64,000 nt of DNA from Roseinatronobacter sp052379845 (GTDB lineage: Bacteria; Pseudomonadota; Alphaproteobacteria; Rhodobacterales; Rhodobacteraceae): assembly GCA_052379845.1 (NCBI GenBank), contig JBQTCF010000002.1; one strand, written 5' to 3'. Every line of letters starts with the position of its first letter. The stretch's first letter is position 1. Below the pieces are notes generated by a model. That model had not been told where the DNA came from and did not search any database. It saw only the letters and a program-made list of their open reading frames with translations. This document shows, piece after piece, positions 41,441 through 50,859 of the stretch. Made by a program: the position numbers and the translations under genes.

Positions 41441-42108
41441 AACTCTGCACCTGCGGCCTGAACCTCGCCACGGGCAATACGCAAAACCCGTGTGGACACC
41501 TGTGTTTTCGCAAACCGGATCAGGTTCAGATCATGCGTTGCAATCAAAACTGCCGTGCCCATGCGGTTCAGTTCGATCATCAGCGACATCAGCCGCTGGG
41601 ACATGTCCCAATCCAGATTGCCGGTCGGTTCATCCGCCAGCAACACCTCGGGCGAGGCGATGATGGCGCGCGCAAGGGCCGTGCGCTGCCGTTCCCCGCC
41701 CGACAGGGTTGGCGGCAATGCCCGCGCCTGCCCCCCCAACCCCACCCATGCCAGAAGGTCGGCAAGGTTGTCGGCAGAAACCGCGCGTCCCGTCACACTT
41801 AACGGCAGCGCCACATTTTGTTCCACACTCAGATGGTCCAGAAACTGGCAATCCTGATGCACGATACCAATGCGCTGGCGGGTGCGCGCCAGATCATCGC
41901 GCGACATGGTGCGTATATCCTGCCCCAACAGGGTGACACTGCCGGAACTTGGCAGCAACTCACCGTAACATAGCTTCAGAAACGTGCTTTTGCCTGCACC
42001 GGAAGGGCCGGTCAGGAAATGGAAACTGCCTTTTTCCAAGGTGATGGACGCATTCCTGAACAGCGGCCCACCGCCATAATCATGGGCAACATCGTGAAAC
42101 GCAATCAT
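41437..42108 (-). CDS. ftsE: Cell division ATP-binding protein FtsE
   Basis: A 223-residue ABC ATPase that powers FtsX at the division site. Walker A is GPSGAGKST (about residues 35-43), the signature LSGGERQRTALARA, and Walker B VLLADEPTGNLD. The opening FHDVAHDYGGGPLFRNASITLEKGSF-type segment fits FtsE. It is the first gene of ftsE-ftsX-plsC and divergent from the zinc-ribbon gene, with 174 bases between them. Confidence 0.93.
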   Translation of the reverse strand: MIAFHDVAHDYGGGPLFRNASITLEKGSFHFLTGPSGAGKSTFLKLCYGELLPSSGSVTLLGQDIRTMSRDDLARTRQRIGIVHQDCQFLDHLSVEQNVALPLSVTGRAVSADNLADLLAWVGLGGQARALPPTLSGGERQRTALARAIIASPEVLLADEPTGNLDWDMSQRLMSLMIELNRMGTAVLIATHDLNLIRFAKTQVSTRVLRIARGEVQAAGAEL

Positions 42109-42205
42109 ACTGCGGCCACCTTTGGCTTGCGCGTGGGATCATAGCAACGAAGTATGGCGTTCGGCATCAGGAACATTTCTTCTACCTTGTCAGATCAGCA
42201 ATACC

Positions 42206-42234
42206 TTGGAACACGCCTGATCGCTTGCTACAAT
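42206..42234 (+). promoter_or_regulatory. Promoter of the zinc-ribbon gene
   Basis: TTGGAA at 42206-42211, an exact 17-base spacer and TACAAT at 42229-42234 form a good sigma-70-type promoter, leaving a leader of roughly 40 bases before the ATG at 42283. The other half of this divergent gap must hold the ftsE promoter, which was not resolved. Confidence 0.6.
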
Positions 42235-42282
42235 AGTTGATAAACAGCGCCAATCCTGCATTTCGCAAGGCGAAGGATCTAA

Positions 42283-43038
42283 ATGATGCGTATCACCTGT
42301 CCAAGTTGCCTTGCGCAATACGAAATCGACGCCAGCTTGCTTTCCAAAGATGGCCGGGAGGTGCAGTGTTCTGGCTGCAGCCATATCTGGTTTCAGCAAG
42401 CCGACAGCGCGGCACCAAAACCGCAAACGCCGCCTGCACCGCCCCCCCCCGCGACTGATACGGCGGACCAGAACCAAGGCGCAGACCCCAAGCCCGCCGA
42501 AGAAGACGATAAGACCGGGCTTTTTGATACAACATTGAAACCCAGATCACGACGTCTGGACCCGTCCGTTGCGGATGTGCTGCGCGAGGAAGCACAGTTC
42601 GAAGCCAGCCAGCGCCAGCGCGAGGCCGAGGGGCTACAATCCCAACCCGACCTTGGGCTACTGGCCAGCGCCCCTTGGCCAGCGCCCCATGCCGACCCCA
42701 CCACCCCCGATACCGAAGCGGCCCCCAAAACAGACACACCGGCGGGGCCACAAGCTGCATTCCCTGACATTGATGACATCAGCGCCACGCTGGAACCCAT
42801 AGGCGAAGCGCGCAAGCACAGTGATTTCGCGCTGCCCCAGACAGCACAGGCACGGCAACGCAGCTTCTTGCGCGGGTTTGCCGTGCCGCCCCTGCTGGCC
42901 ATGCTGATGGTCGGGTTTTACGTCATGGCCCCGCACTTGGTTGCGGTGGCACCATTTTCGGCGCCGGTCGTTTCAGCCTATGTTGGGGTGGTTGATTCCG
43001 CGCGCGCAGGGCTACAAAATATGTTGGCCGGGTTGTAA
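42283..43038 (+). CDS. Zinc-ribbon (MJ0042-type) domain membrane protein
   Basis: A 251-residue protein. The N-terminal 40 residues form a zinc ribbon with CPSC and CSGC knuckles (ITCPSCLAQYEI and VQCSGCSHIWF). A long proline- and acid-rich linker (about 45-195) follows, then a single transmembrane helix (about 205-235: PPLLAMLMVGFYVMAPHLV). This layout is widespread in Alphaproteobacteria next to ftsE; its function is unknown. A second ATG at 42286 is equally possible. Divergent from ftsE, convergent with the penicillin-binding protein gene. Confidence 0.85.
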   Translation: MMRITCPSCLAQYEIDASLLSKDGREVQCSGCSHIWFQQADSAAPKPQTPPAPPPPATDTADQNQGADPKPAEEDDKTGLFDTTLKPRSRRLDPSVADVLREEAQFEASQRQREAEGLQSQPDLGLLASAPWPAPHADPTTPDTEAAPKTDTPAGPQAAFPDIDDISATLEPIGEARKHSDFALPQTAQARQRSFLRGFAVPPLLAMLMVGFYVMAPHLVAVAPFSAPVVSAYVGVVDSARAGLQNMLAGL

Positions 43039-43057
43039 GCTGGCGGCATGGCCTGAA

Positions 43058-43094
43058 TGACCACGGCGGGCCATGGCGGCCCGCGCGGTGGTCA
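43058..43094. terminator. Imperfect hairpin between convergent genes
   Basis: TGACCAC at 43058-43064 pairs with GTGGTCA at 43088-43094, and an inner GGGCC/GGCCC stem is possible across a small bulge. It lies between the stops of the zinc-ribbon gene and the minus-strand PBP gene, whose stop codon it includes. A bidirectional terminator is likely. Confidence 0.5.
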
Positions 43095-45257
43095 GTTCCC
43101 GCCAAAGATTGACCCCAAAATCCCGCGAATGGTATCATCCAACGTGGAAGCGGGCGCCTGTCGGGGTTCGGGCGCAGCACGGAAGCTGCGATCATCCATC
43201 ACCGGGCGTTGCGGTTCCAGCATGGGCAGATCGCGCGCGGGCAAGCCCTGATGCACGCGGGTCATGACTTCGTGCCATATCTCGGCGGGCAGGCCGCCGC
43301 CTGTCACCCCGGTCAGCGGTGAATTGTCGTCATATCCCATCCAGACCCCTGCAACATAGTCCGCTGTAAAGCCAATAAACCAAGCATCACGCGCGGCCTG
43401 GGTTGTGCCGGTTTTACCTGCGGCTGGCCGGTCGGGCAGGCGCGCGCGCCCGCCGGTGCCGTCTTGCAAAACACGGGTCATCATCCATGTTAGCATCTGC
43501 GCCGATTGCTCGGAAATGACGCGGTCGCCCATGCCGTTGGTCGCAGAAAAAAGCGGGCTTTGTTCACCCAGAAGGGTCAGATCCTCTATGCCATAGGGCC
43601 GAACGGCGCTTCCGCCATTCAAAATGCCCGCATAGGCAGCTGTCATTTCCAGCAACGTTGATTCCGACGCCCCCAGCGCAAGCGCGGGACCTTCGGCCAG
43701 TTCGCTGCGCAACCCGAACTGGTTTGCAACAGCCCGCACCTGGTCACGCCCCATGGCCTCGGAAATGCGCACAGCGGGCGTGTTCAGTGATTTGGCCAAT
43801 GCTTCTGTCAGCGTCACAAAGCCGTGGAATTCCCCGTCATAATTGCGTGGCGACCACGCGCCAGAACCGGGAATATTGATGGTCAGCGGAGCATCTTCGA
43901 CAATGTCAAATGGTTCGAACCCGTTTTCCAGCGCTGCGGCAAACAGGAATGGTTTGAACGCCGACCCGGTTTGGCGCATGGCCTGTGTGGCGCGGTTGAA
44001 CCCACCAACAGAGGGGTTGCGCCCGCCCACCATGGCACGGACCGCCCCGTCCGCAGACATGACAACCACGGCCACTTCAGCTTCGGACCCGTCCCGAACG
44101 CGGTTTTCGAAAATATCGCGCACCGCATCTTCTGCCGCGGCCTGCAAGCGGGGATCGAAGGTCGTGCGCATCAACACATCTTCGGTGGTGTCGCGCGTAA
44201 GATAGGCAGGACCGCTTTGCATCAGCCAGTCAGCGAAATGAATTCCACGCCGCGATTCCGCAGAATCGGACAGCGTGGCCGGATAGGCGCGCGCCTCGGC
44301 CAGTTCGTAATCCGTCAACAGCCCCTGTTCATGCATCAGCCCGGTGACAACATTTGCGCGCGCCTGCGCGCGCGCAAGGTTGCGGGTGGGCGCGTAATAG
44401 GACGGCGCAACCAAAAGACCCGCCAGCATTGCGGCCTCTGACGGGCCAACTTCATTCGCTGAACGCCCGAAATAGCGCTGCGCGGCAGCTTCAAAACCGC
44501 GCGACCCGGCCCCAAGAAAGGCGCGGTTCATGTAGATCGTCAGAATATCATCTTTGGACAGCTTCGCTTCCAATGCAAAAGCATAGGGCAATTCCTTGAT
44601 TTTGCGCCACACTGTGCCACGGCGGCAGTCAGCCTCATAGGCGGCCTCCGACTCCCACGCGTCGGGGTCGAAGGGCACACCAAGGCATAGAAGCTTGGCC
44701 ACCTGCTGGGTAATGGTGGACCCGCCCGCCCCCGAAAACGCGCTGCGCCCGGATGACATGTTCGTTCTGATCGCGCCCGCAATACCGCGCGGCGACACCC
44801 CCAGATGCCAATAAAAGCGCCGATCCTCGGTCGCAATAATCGCATTTTTCAAATACGGCGACACAGTATCTGCAGTAATGGCCCCCCCGAATGTTTCGCC
44901 ACGCCACGCAAACACAGTGCCGTCGCGGTCCATCATGGTTACGGACCCGCGCGCGCGGGCATCCAGCAAATCGGCCAAGGGGGGCATATTCGCGTAGAAG
45001 TAGAATGTGGCGCCAGCAAGGATAAGCGCCACGACGGCAGCAGTGCGCCACATCACCCCCCAAATGATGCGCCAGACAAACCGCACCAGCCCCCTGATGA
45101 AACGCGTCACCACATTGCCTGTGGGCGCTTTCGCCCGCTGGGGTTTGGCTTTGCGCGATACCTTGGCCTTGGTCGCTGCTGCACTGGCCGGGGCTGCGGG
45201 CTTCGCACCGCGCTTGTCCGCAACCAGATTCTTGCGTTTGTTTCCCGCACCGCCCAT
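43092..45257 (-). CDS. Class A penicillin-binding protein (PBP1A family)
   Basis: A 721-residue bifunctional peptidoglycan synthase. A basic, Ala/Lys-rich cytoplasmic tail (1-60) and one transmembrane helix (about 62-90) are followed by a GT51 glycosyltransferase domain with catalytic Glu144 in IATEDRRFYWH and GGSTITQQVAKLL. The transpeptidase has Ser432-x-x-Lys435 (GSAFKP), SLN at 490-492 and KTGTT near the C-terminus. The C-terminal tail lacks further domains. The N-terminal tail is unusually long and charged. It could be the mrcA/ponA orthologue. Confidence 0.92.
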   Translation of the reverse strand: MGGAGNKRKNLVADKRGAKPAAPASAAATKAKVSRKAKPQRAKAPTGNVVTRFIRGLVRFVWRIIWGVMWRTAAVVALILAGATFYFYANMPPLADLLDARARGSVTMMDRDGTVFAWRGETFGGAITADTVSPYLKNAIIATEDRRFYWHLGVSPRGIAGAIRTNMSSGRSAFSGAGGSTITQQVAKLLCLGVPFDPDAWESEAAYEADCRRGTVWRKIKELPYAFALEAKLSKDDILTIYMNRAFLGAGSRGFEAAAQRYFGRSANEVGPSEAAMLAGLLVAPSYYAPTRNLARAQARANVVTGLMHEQGLLTDYELAEARAYPATLSDSAESRRGIHFADWLMQSGPAYLTRDTTEDVLMRTTFDPRLQAAAEDAVRDIFENRVRDGSEAEVAVVVMSADGAVRAMVGGRNPSVGGFNRATQAMRQTGSAFKPFLFAAALENGFEPFDIVEDAPLTINIPGSGAWSPRNYDGEFHGFVTLTEALAKSLNTPAVRISEAMGRDQVRAVANQFGLRSELAEGPALALGASESTLLEMTAAYAGILNGGSAVRPYGIEDLTLLGEQSPLFSATNGMGDRVISEQSAQMLTWMMTRVLQDGTGGRARLPDRPAAGKTGTTQAARDAWFIGFTADYVAGVWMGYDDNSPLTGVTGGGLPAEIWHEVMTRVHQGLPARDLPMLEPQRPVMDDRSFRAAPEPRQAPASTLDDTIRGILGSIFGGN

Positions 45258-45567
45258 TCAATTGACCTACTTATCAGAAACACATGAAAATGACATATCG
45301 GCATTTTGCCGGCACGGGTGCCCTTTTGCCAGTGCGCAGACCATCTGACCAGCACCTTCGCAACAAAGTGTTGAGGTGTTTGCGTCAAGTCACGATTCAG
45401 TTTTGATTATTTTTTAAGCAACGATGCTATTTTGTGCATTTTTTTTCGGTTTTTGTCATCTTGAGGATATTGCAGCGCAGCAAAGCATTGAGGCGGCGCC
45501 CAGTTTTTGTGCTGACTGACCAACAGGCCCGAGGGGGTCCCGGCAGTAGTGAAAAGGGGAAGGCACC
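45258..45567. other. AT-rich intergenic region before glnK
   Basis: These 310 bases separate the divergent PBP and glnK genes. The stretch 45390-45460 is rich in T-runs, unlike the flanks. No consensus sigma-54 site (GG-N10-GC) and no clean NtrC palindrome were found by eye, although glnK-amtB is nitrogen-controlled in related organisms. AAGGGGAAGG just before the glnK GTG/ATG region serves as ribosome-binding site. No gene is seen. Confidence 0.5.
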
Positions 45568-45906
45568 GTGAAATACATCATAGCGGCGATAAAACCGTTC
45601 AAGCTGGAAGAGGTGCGCGAAGCGCTGACCTCGATTGGCGTGCGCGGAATGATGGTCACTGAAATCAAGGGCTTCGGCGCGCAGTCGGGACATACCGAAA
45701 TTTATCGTGGCGCCGAATATGCCGTGAATTTCGTGCCGAAGCTGAAGCTTGAAATTGCTGTGTCTGACGGCATGGCCGATCAGGTCGTTGAAACGCTGCA
45801 GAAGACAGCGCGCACCGACAAAATCGGTGATGGCAAGATTTTCGTGCTTGATCTGGCGGCAGCAACGCGCGTGCGGACTGGCGAAACCGGCGACGACGCA
45901 CTGTGA
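45568..45906 (+). CDS. glnK: Nitrogen regulatory protein P-II (GlnK)
   Basis: A 112-residue P-II signal protein. Tyr51 in the T-loop (IYRGAEYAVNF) is the uridylylation site, and the C-terminal IGDGKIFVLDL region is the ATP/2-oxoglutarate-binding signature. It senses nitrogen and energy status and, when unmodified, blocks the AmtB channel. The opening MKYIIAAIKPFKLEEVREAL and the coupling to amtB 35 bases downstream mark it as GlnK rather than GlnB. Confidence 0.95.
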   Translation: MKYIIAAIKPFKLEEVREALTSIGVRGMMVTEIKGFGAQSGHTEIYRGAEYAVNFVPKLKLEIAVSDGMADQVVETLQKTARTDKIGDGKIFVLDLAAATRVRTGETGDDAL

Positions 45907-45941
45907 CCCGCGGAAACCTTGATAAAAGATCAAAAGGACAA

Positions 45942-47303
45942 ATGCAGATGCAATTCAAAAAACTTATACCCTTGATCGCCGCTGCCGCGCTGGCGCCCAG
46001 TCTGGGCTTCGCGCAGGAAGCCGCAGAGGTTGCCGAAACCGGCATTGACGCCGTTGAACGCCTGAATATGGAAATGGTGTTCATCATGAACTCGCTGCTG
46101 TTTCTGGTCGGCGGGTTTCTGGTGTTCTTCATGGCTGCGGGCTTTTGTATGCTGGAAACCGGCCTTGTCCGGTCCAAAAACGCGACCATGCAGCTGATCA
46201 AGAACGTGGCGCTGTTTTCATTGGCGACGGTTGCTTACTTCGTGGTCGGCTTCAACCTGATGTATCCGCTTGGCGACTGGGTTGTAGAAGGCTGGTTGGG
46301 TGGCATTGCGCCCACTGTTCTGGAACCTGTCGGCGTTGCCTTCGAGGATCTGGATGATGTGGAATACGCCTCCATCGGGTCGGATTTCATCTTCCAGCTG
46401 ATGTTCTGTGCCGCAACCGCGTCGATCGTTTCGGGCGCTGTGGCCGAACGTATTAAACTGTGGCCCTTCCTTGTGTTCGTTGTCCTGTTGACGGGCATCA
46501 TTTACCCGATTCAAGCCAGCTGGAGCTGGGGCGAAGGCTTCCTGAGCGATGTCGGCTTCCTTGACTTTGCCGGGTCTTCCATCGTGCACAGTGCTGGTGG
46601 CTGGGCTGCCTTGGCCGGGGTTATCGTTCTGGGCGCACGCACCGGCAAATATGGCAAGGATGGCCGCGTAACGGTTATGGCCGGTTCGAACCTGCCGCTG
46701 GCCACGCTGGGCATGTTCATCCTGTGGCTGGGTTGGTTCGGGTTCAATGGCGGGTCGCAACTGGCAATGGGCACTGTCAGCGATATGGCCGATGTCAGCC
46801 GTATCTTCGCCAACACCAACACAGCCGCTGCAGGTGGGGCTATTGCCGCGCTGATCCTGTCGAAAGTGCTGTATAGCAAGCCTGACCTGACCATGGTTCT
46901 GAACGGCGCGCTGGCTGGTCTGGTGTCCATCACCGCTGAACCGCTGACACCGGGTCTGGGCATGGCAACGTTGATCGGCGCTGTTGGTGGTGTGATTGTC
47001 GTTCTGACTGTTCCGCTGCTGGACAAGCTGAAACTGGATGACGTTGTTGGCGCAATTCCGGTCCACCTGTTCGCGGGTATCTGGGGCACGCTGGCCGTGG
47101 TTCTGACCAACCCTGATGCAACGCTGTCAGCACAGATCATCGGCATTGTCGCAATCGGCGCGTTCATGTTCATCGCATCGCTGGTGGTGTGGCTGATCCT
47201 GAAAGCGGTAATGGGTATCCGTGTCAGCGACGAAGATCAGGTAACCGGTCTGGACACAACCGAACTGGGCATGGAAGCCTATCCTGAATTCAGCAAGGGT
47301 TAA
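45942..47303 (+). CDS. amtB: Ammonium transporter
   Basis: A 453-residue AmtB/MEP ammonium channel with a signal peptide (MQMQFKKLIPLIAAAALAPS, ending LGFAQ) and eleven predicted helices. Family signatures include FFMAAGFCMLETGLVRSKN and DFAGSSIVHSAGGWAALAG, the latter with a pore histidine. The ATG at 45942 starts the signal peptide directly and has AAAAGGA upstream; an upstream ATG at 45903 would add 13 polar residues and overlap glnK. Paired with glnK, it imports ammonium in nitrogen shortage, and a strong terminator follows. Confidence 0.94.
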   Translation: MQMQFKKLIPLIAAAALAPSLGFAQEAAEVAETGIDAVERLNMEMVFIMNSLLFLVGGFLVFFMAAGFCMLETGLVRSKNATMQLIKNVALFSLATVAYFVVGFNLMYPLGDWVVEGWLGGIAPTVLEPVGVAFEDLDDVEYASIGSDFIFQLMFCAATASIVSGAVAERIKLWPFLVFVVLLTGIIYPIQASWSWGEGFLSDVGFLDFAGSSIVHSAGGWAALAGVIVLGARTGKYGKDGRVTVMAGSNLPLATLGMFILWLGWFGFNGGSQLAMGTVSDMADVSRIFANTNTAAAGGAIAALILSKVLYSKPDLTMVLNGALAGLVSITAEPLTPGLGMATLIGAVGGVIVVLTVPLLDKLKLDDVVGAIPVHLFAGIWGTLAVVLTNPDATLSAQIIGIVAIGAFMFIASLVVWLILKAVMGIRVSDEDQVTGLDTTELGMEAYPEFSKG

Positions 47304-47617
47304 CCCAGCCCGAGCATGAACACGAAAGGCCCGGCCACTGGACCGGGCCTTTTGCATTGGCCGAGAACATGCGGGCATGTTGATGAAACACCGAAAAGCT
47401 TTAACCTGTTGTTTTTCTGCAGTTTCGAAGCGAAAATTCAATCAACTTTTCCTGCAATTCCCTTGGGATGTGATGGAAAATGCATCATCTGCGATACCAA
47501 CGCAGCCGCCACGACGCAGGACCACATCGTGATCCTTGCTTAACGGACCTGCAACTTGACAAGCCATGGTTGACCTGAAACCCTAATGCACGCACCAGCG
47601 GACATTAGGAGAAAATC
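47304..47617. other. Intergenic region between amtB and LysM gene
   Basis: This 314-base gap holds the amtB terminator (47325-47353), a second small hairpin (AACATGC-GG-GCATGTT at 47366-47381), an AT-richer middle and, at its end, AGGAG just before the LysM gene ATG. A TTGACA at about 47557 might be a -35 box, but no -10 element at correct spacing follows. No gene is seen. Confidence 0.5.
47325..47353 (+). terminator. Rho-independent terminator after amtB
   Basis: AAAGGCCCGG at 47325-47334 and CCGGGCCTTT at 47343-47352 form a 10-bp perfect stem with an 8-base loop, and a TTTT run ends it. It lies 22 bases after the amtB stop codon. Confidence 0.88.
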
Positions 47618-48376
47618 ATGCGTTTTGCCATTTATACTCTTGCAACATTGGGGTTGGCACATGCCGCATCTGCCCAAGGCAGCTATGTCGTGCAACCGGG
47701 TGACACCTTGCGCACAATCGCCCAGCGTGAATTGGGCGATGTGCGCGCGTGGCGCAGTTTGTGTGATCTCAACAGACTGTCAGATTGTGATCGCATTCTT
47801 TCAGGTATGATGCTGGAATTGCCGACAACGCCCGACAGCGCCGCCGATGAAGCCACCCACACCGCACCACAGCCCGAAACAACCGAAACCGACCCGGACG
47901 CAGCCGCATCCGCCGTGGCACCGACTGAACAAGGGGTCGAAACATATGCACTTGGCACCGACCTTGGCCTGCCCTTCAATACGTCGCGCGGATACCAGCT
48001 TGTCGAAACAGACGCTGGCGTAACCCTGTCCGGTCATGTCGAAAATGCCGGGGCGGGTGGGCAAACCGGCGGCGCGTTCATTCGTCTGTCTGACGCGTTC
48101 GAAGAAGCCGCAAGCGGCAACCGGATCCGCATTGAAATTACGGCAACCGGACCAGAAGGCGGCACTATCGCTGCGGCCTATTCGACCGCCGAAGTCGGGA
48201 ATTCCGGCTGGCGAACGCTGCCTGTCGGACCGGAACCAACCGTGACATCCTTTGAGTATAATGTCCCCCCGATGGTAAACGGCAACGGCGACTTCCTTGG
48301 CATCCAGCCCGACCCGGAAAATACCGGCGCAAGCGTGACCATGCTGTCAATCCGTCTGGACGTGCTTTCGGACTAA
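47618..48376 (+). CDS. LysM domain exported protein
   Basis: A 252-residue protein with a signal peptide (MRFAIYTLATLGLAHAASAQ) and a single LysM domain directly after it (YVVQPGDTLRTIAQRELGD, about residues 23-66), a fold that binds peptidoglycan or other GlcNAc-containing glycans. An acidic, Thr/Pro-rich linker (about 70-110) leads to a beta-rich C-terminal domain of unknown family. It lies upstream of the polysaccharide locus; whether it belongs to it is unclear. No catalytic motif was recognised. Confidence 0.8.
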   Translation: MRFAIYTLATLGLAHAASAQGSYVVQPGDTLRTIAQRELGDVRAWRSLCDLNRLSDCDRILSGMMLELPTTPDSAADEATHTAPQPETTETDPDAAASAVAPTEQGVETYALGTDLGLPFNTSRGYQLVETDAGVTLSGHVENAGAGGQTGGAFIRLSDAFEEAASGNRIRIEITATGPEGGTIAAAYSTAEVGNSGWRTLPVGPEPTVTSFEYNVPPMVNGNGDFLGIQPDPENTGASVTMLSIRLDVLSD

Positions 48377-48559
48377 CCGCGCCAACCAACAGCGGGACTC
48401 CATGTCATGAATGCTTCTTTTCGCGGCAGTATCATACATTCCCAACCGCTTGACATGGATTCCCGCTTTCTTTCAGCCAGTCTTTTATCTACACCCGACA
48501 TCGAAAAGCATGGTAAATCCCGGCCCTTCGGGGACACCACGCAATCGAGGGTTTTTTGA

Positions 48560-49576
48560 ATGACGCATCCTTCTGCAAAAATGGTATTTGTCGTCGGCAA
48601 CAGCCGCAGCGGCACCACAATGATGTCGCGTGTGCTGGGGCGCAACAGCGCCATTCATGGCTTCCCGGAATTGCACTACATCGAACAGATGGTCACCGCA
48701 GAGCAGTTTGCCTCTGATAATGCTGTCGAGGATGCGCGGGCAATAGATTTGGTGGCGCGTCTCATCTCGATCTTCAGATTGGGCTACTTCAAGCGCCGTG
48801 AACCCGAAAGGTTCGTTGCAGAAGCGCAGGATATCATCAACAAGGTAATGCCACGGACGCATGCGGCATTGCTGCGCGCTACCATGCTGACCGAGGCACG
48901 ACGCCATGGCGCAGTGATCGCCTGCGAACAGACCCCGCGAAACGTATTCCACATCGACGCAATCCTGGCTGCATATCCCGATGCCGTGGTCATAAACATG
49001 GTCCGCGACCCGCGTGATGTATTGCTGTCGCAAAAGAACAAATGGCGGCGCCGGTCCATGGGGGCGCCAATTCCACGGTTCGAGGCGCTTCGCTCATGGA
49101 TGAACTACCATCCGCTGACCATGTCCCTCTTGTGGAAGTCGGCCGTAACAGCCGGTTGCAGGCCCCGTGACCGCGTTCTGACAATCCGGTTCGAGGATCT
49201 GCTGGAACAGCCGCAGGACACCTTGCAGAAGATCTGCGTGCATGTTGGGGTAATCTACGATCAAGATATGCTAAATGTTGACCAAATCAATTCATCAACG
49301 AGGCAAGATAGCTTCGGAACTGTCGGCATAGATAATACGCGCAGTGATGCTTGGCGCAGTGGCGGACTGTCCGCATCAGAAATCACCATCTGCGAAAGAA
49401 CCAATTCAGAGCTGATGAAGAGTCTGGGATATGCACAAAGTGATTCTCATGCAGGCTTTTTCCCAATAGTCTTTCAGAAACTGTTGATGCCTGTGAAGCT
49501 GATCGGCGCGCTTGCTCTAAATCTAGGGCGCGTGCGCAATCTCCTCGGCTGGCTGCGCAAGCGTCTGGTTGCATGA
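48560..49576 (+). CDS. Sulfotransferase family protein
   Basis: A 338-residue PAPS-dependent sulfotransferase. The 5'-phosphosulfate loop is VVGNSRSGTTMMSRVL (about residues 11-26) and the 3'-phosphate motif is MVRDPRDVLLSQKNKW (about 147-162). Base composition is normal for the genome, unlike the second sulfotransferase of this locus. Its stop codon overlaps the flippase start (ATGA at 49573), so the product probably modifies the polysaccharide made by the neighbours. The acceptor sugar is unknown. Confidence 0.85.
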   Translation: MTHPSAKMVFVVGNSRSGTTMMSRVLGRNSAIHGFPELHYIEQMVTAEQFASDNAVEDARAIDLVARLISIFRLGYFKRREPERFVAEAQDIINKVMPRTHAALLRATMLTEARRHGAVIACEQTPRNVFHIDAILAAYPDAVVINMVRDPRDVLLSQKNKWRRRSMGAPIPRFEALRSWMNYHPLTMSLLWKSAVTAGCRPRDRVLTIRFEDLLEQPQDTLQKICVHVGVIYDQDMLNVDQINSSTRQDSFGTVGIDNTRSDAWRSGGLSASEITICERTNSELMKSLGYAQSDSHAGFFPIVFQKLLMPVKLIGALALNLGRVRNLLGWLRKRLVA

Positions 49577-50859
49577 GACGGTTTGAAGCCTCTGGTGTAT
49601 TCATTATCAAGGTGACGGCTGCGGCTGTCAGCTATATCTTTGTGCTGCTCCTTGCACGCATGATGGCCCCGGCGGATTTCGGCATTGTCGGCGCGTTGCT
49701 GACCGGCTCATTACTGCTGTCAGTTACGGGAATTCTGGGACAGCGCACGGCAATTCTGCGCTTCATCCCCCCCCTGCGCAAATTGCAAGGCGACGATGCC
49801 GAACAAACCCGTAGCATGATCAACCGTGCCTTCACGCTGGGCCTGACGGGTATGATCGGCCTGACTGTGCTGCTTGGGGTGGCATTGCTGATCGCGGACA
49901 GCACAGGATTGCGCGCTGTGCCATGGCCGGTCTTCGCGGGGCTTGCGCTGATTCCGCTTGTGGGCTGGATCGACATGCAAGCCCACCTGGCGCGCGCGTG
50001 GCGGTCTGTCATGCTGGCGCTGGTGCCAAAGGAAATACTGTGGCGCGCCTTGGTGCTGGTGGCGGCAGCGGCAGTGTATTTCTGGGGCGGTGGCGAAGAC
50101 CTGGCGTTGGGAACTGTCGTGGCGCTGATGATCGGCGTGCTGGTTGTCCTGATCATGGGGCAAGGCGCGGTGATGGGACGAACCATGCCCCGCCCGAGAC
50201 TGGACCGCAGCACCCTGCGCGACACACCGCAGGACTGGCGGCGTACAGTTGTTCCCTTCTGGGTAAATGGCGTGGCGTCCATGTTCCTGACCAATGCCGA
50301 TGTGGTCATCGTGGCGCTGGTGCTGGGCGGGGAGCCAGCGGCCTATTACTTCGCGGCAAACCGTGTGGCGATGTTGTGTCATTTTTTCCTGCTGAGCCAG
50401 AATATTGTCGTTGGCCCGAAAATTTCGGCGGCATGGCATTCGGGGGAACGTGACAAGGTTCGGGCAATGGTTCAGCATGCCACTATCCACGCATTTGTGC
50501 CAACAACGGCAGTAGCCGCGATTATTTTCTATTTTTCGGCAGACATATTGAATCTATTTGGTGAGGGTTACGGCGATAGCTATCGTCTTGTCCAAATACT
50601 AGCAGCATCAGCTGTGATACAAAGTGCATTTGGACCGGCATTTGCTGCTCTTGAGCTTTGCAATAGGGAAAGAAGTGTACAAAGCGTGCAAATCATTGCG
50701 ATCGTTTCTTTCATATTCGTTGCACTAATACTCGTTAGCACCCACGGCACTATCGGTATGGCTATCAGTGTAATGTTAATCACTTTCAGCTCGCGTCTAA
50801 TCGCGTTCTTGTTACTTCGCAAAACACTAGAAAATGAGCAAAACAGGTCGCGAGAATGA
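49573..50859 (+). CDS. Oligosaccharide flippase, Wzx/MATE-like
   Basis: A 428-residue polytopic protein with about twelve hydrophobic segments, beginning RRFEASGVFIIKVTAAAVSYIFVLLLARMM-like, typical of the polysaccharide transport (PST/Wzx) family that flips lipid-linked sugar units across the inner membrane. Overlap with the sulfotransferase upstream and the polymerase downstream (both ATGA) indicates one operon. The first two thirds are GC-rich while the part after about 50500 is AT-rich with different codon use, as if the 3' part had been replaced by recombination. The reading frame is intact. Confidence 0.85.
   Translation: MRRFEASGVFIIKVTAAAVSYIFVLLLARMMAPADFGIVGALLTGSLLLSVTGILGQRTAILRFIPPLRKLQGDDAEQTRSMINRAFTLGLTGMIGLTVLLGVALLIADSTGLRAVPWPVFAGLALIPLVGWIDMQAHLARAWRSVMLALVPKEILWRALVLVAAAAVYFWGGGEDLALGTVVALMIGVLVVLIMGQGAVMGRTMPRPRLDRSTLRDTPQDWRRTVVPFWVNGVASMFLTNADVVIVALVLGGEPAAYYFAANRVAMLCHFFLLSQNIVVGPKISAAWHSGERDKVRAMVQHATIHAFVPTTAVAAIIFYFSADILNLFGEGYGDSYRLVQILAASAVIQSAFGPAFAALELCNRERSVQSVQIIAIVSFIFVALILVSTHGTIGMAISVMLITFSSRLIAFLLLRKTLENEQNRSRE

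Noticed and set aside
45258..45567. Sigma-54 promoter or NtrC sites before glnK
   Set aside because: Expected from biology, but no GG-N10-GC pair and no clear NtrC palindrome could be found by eye.
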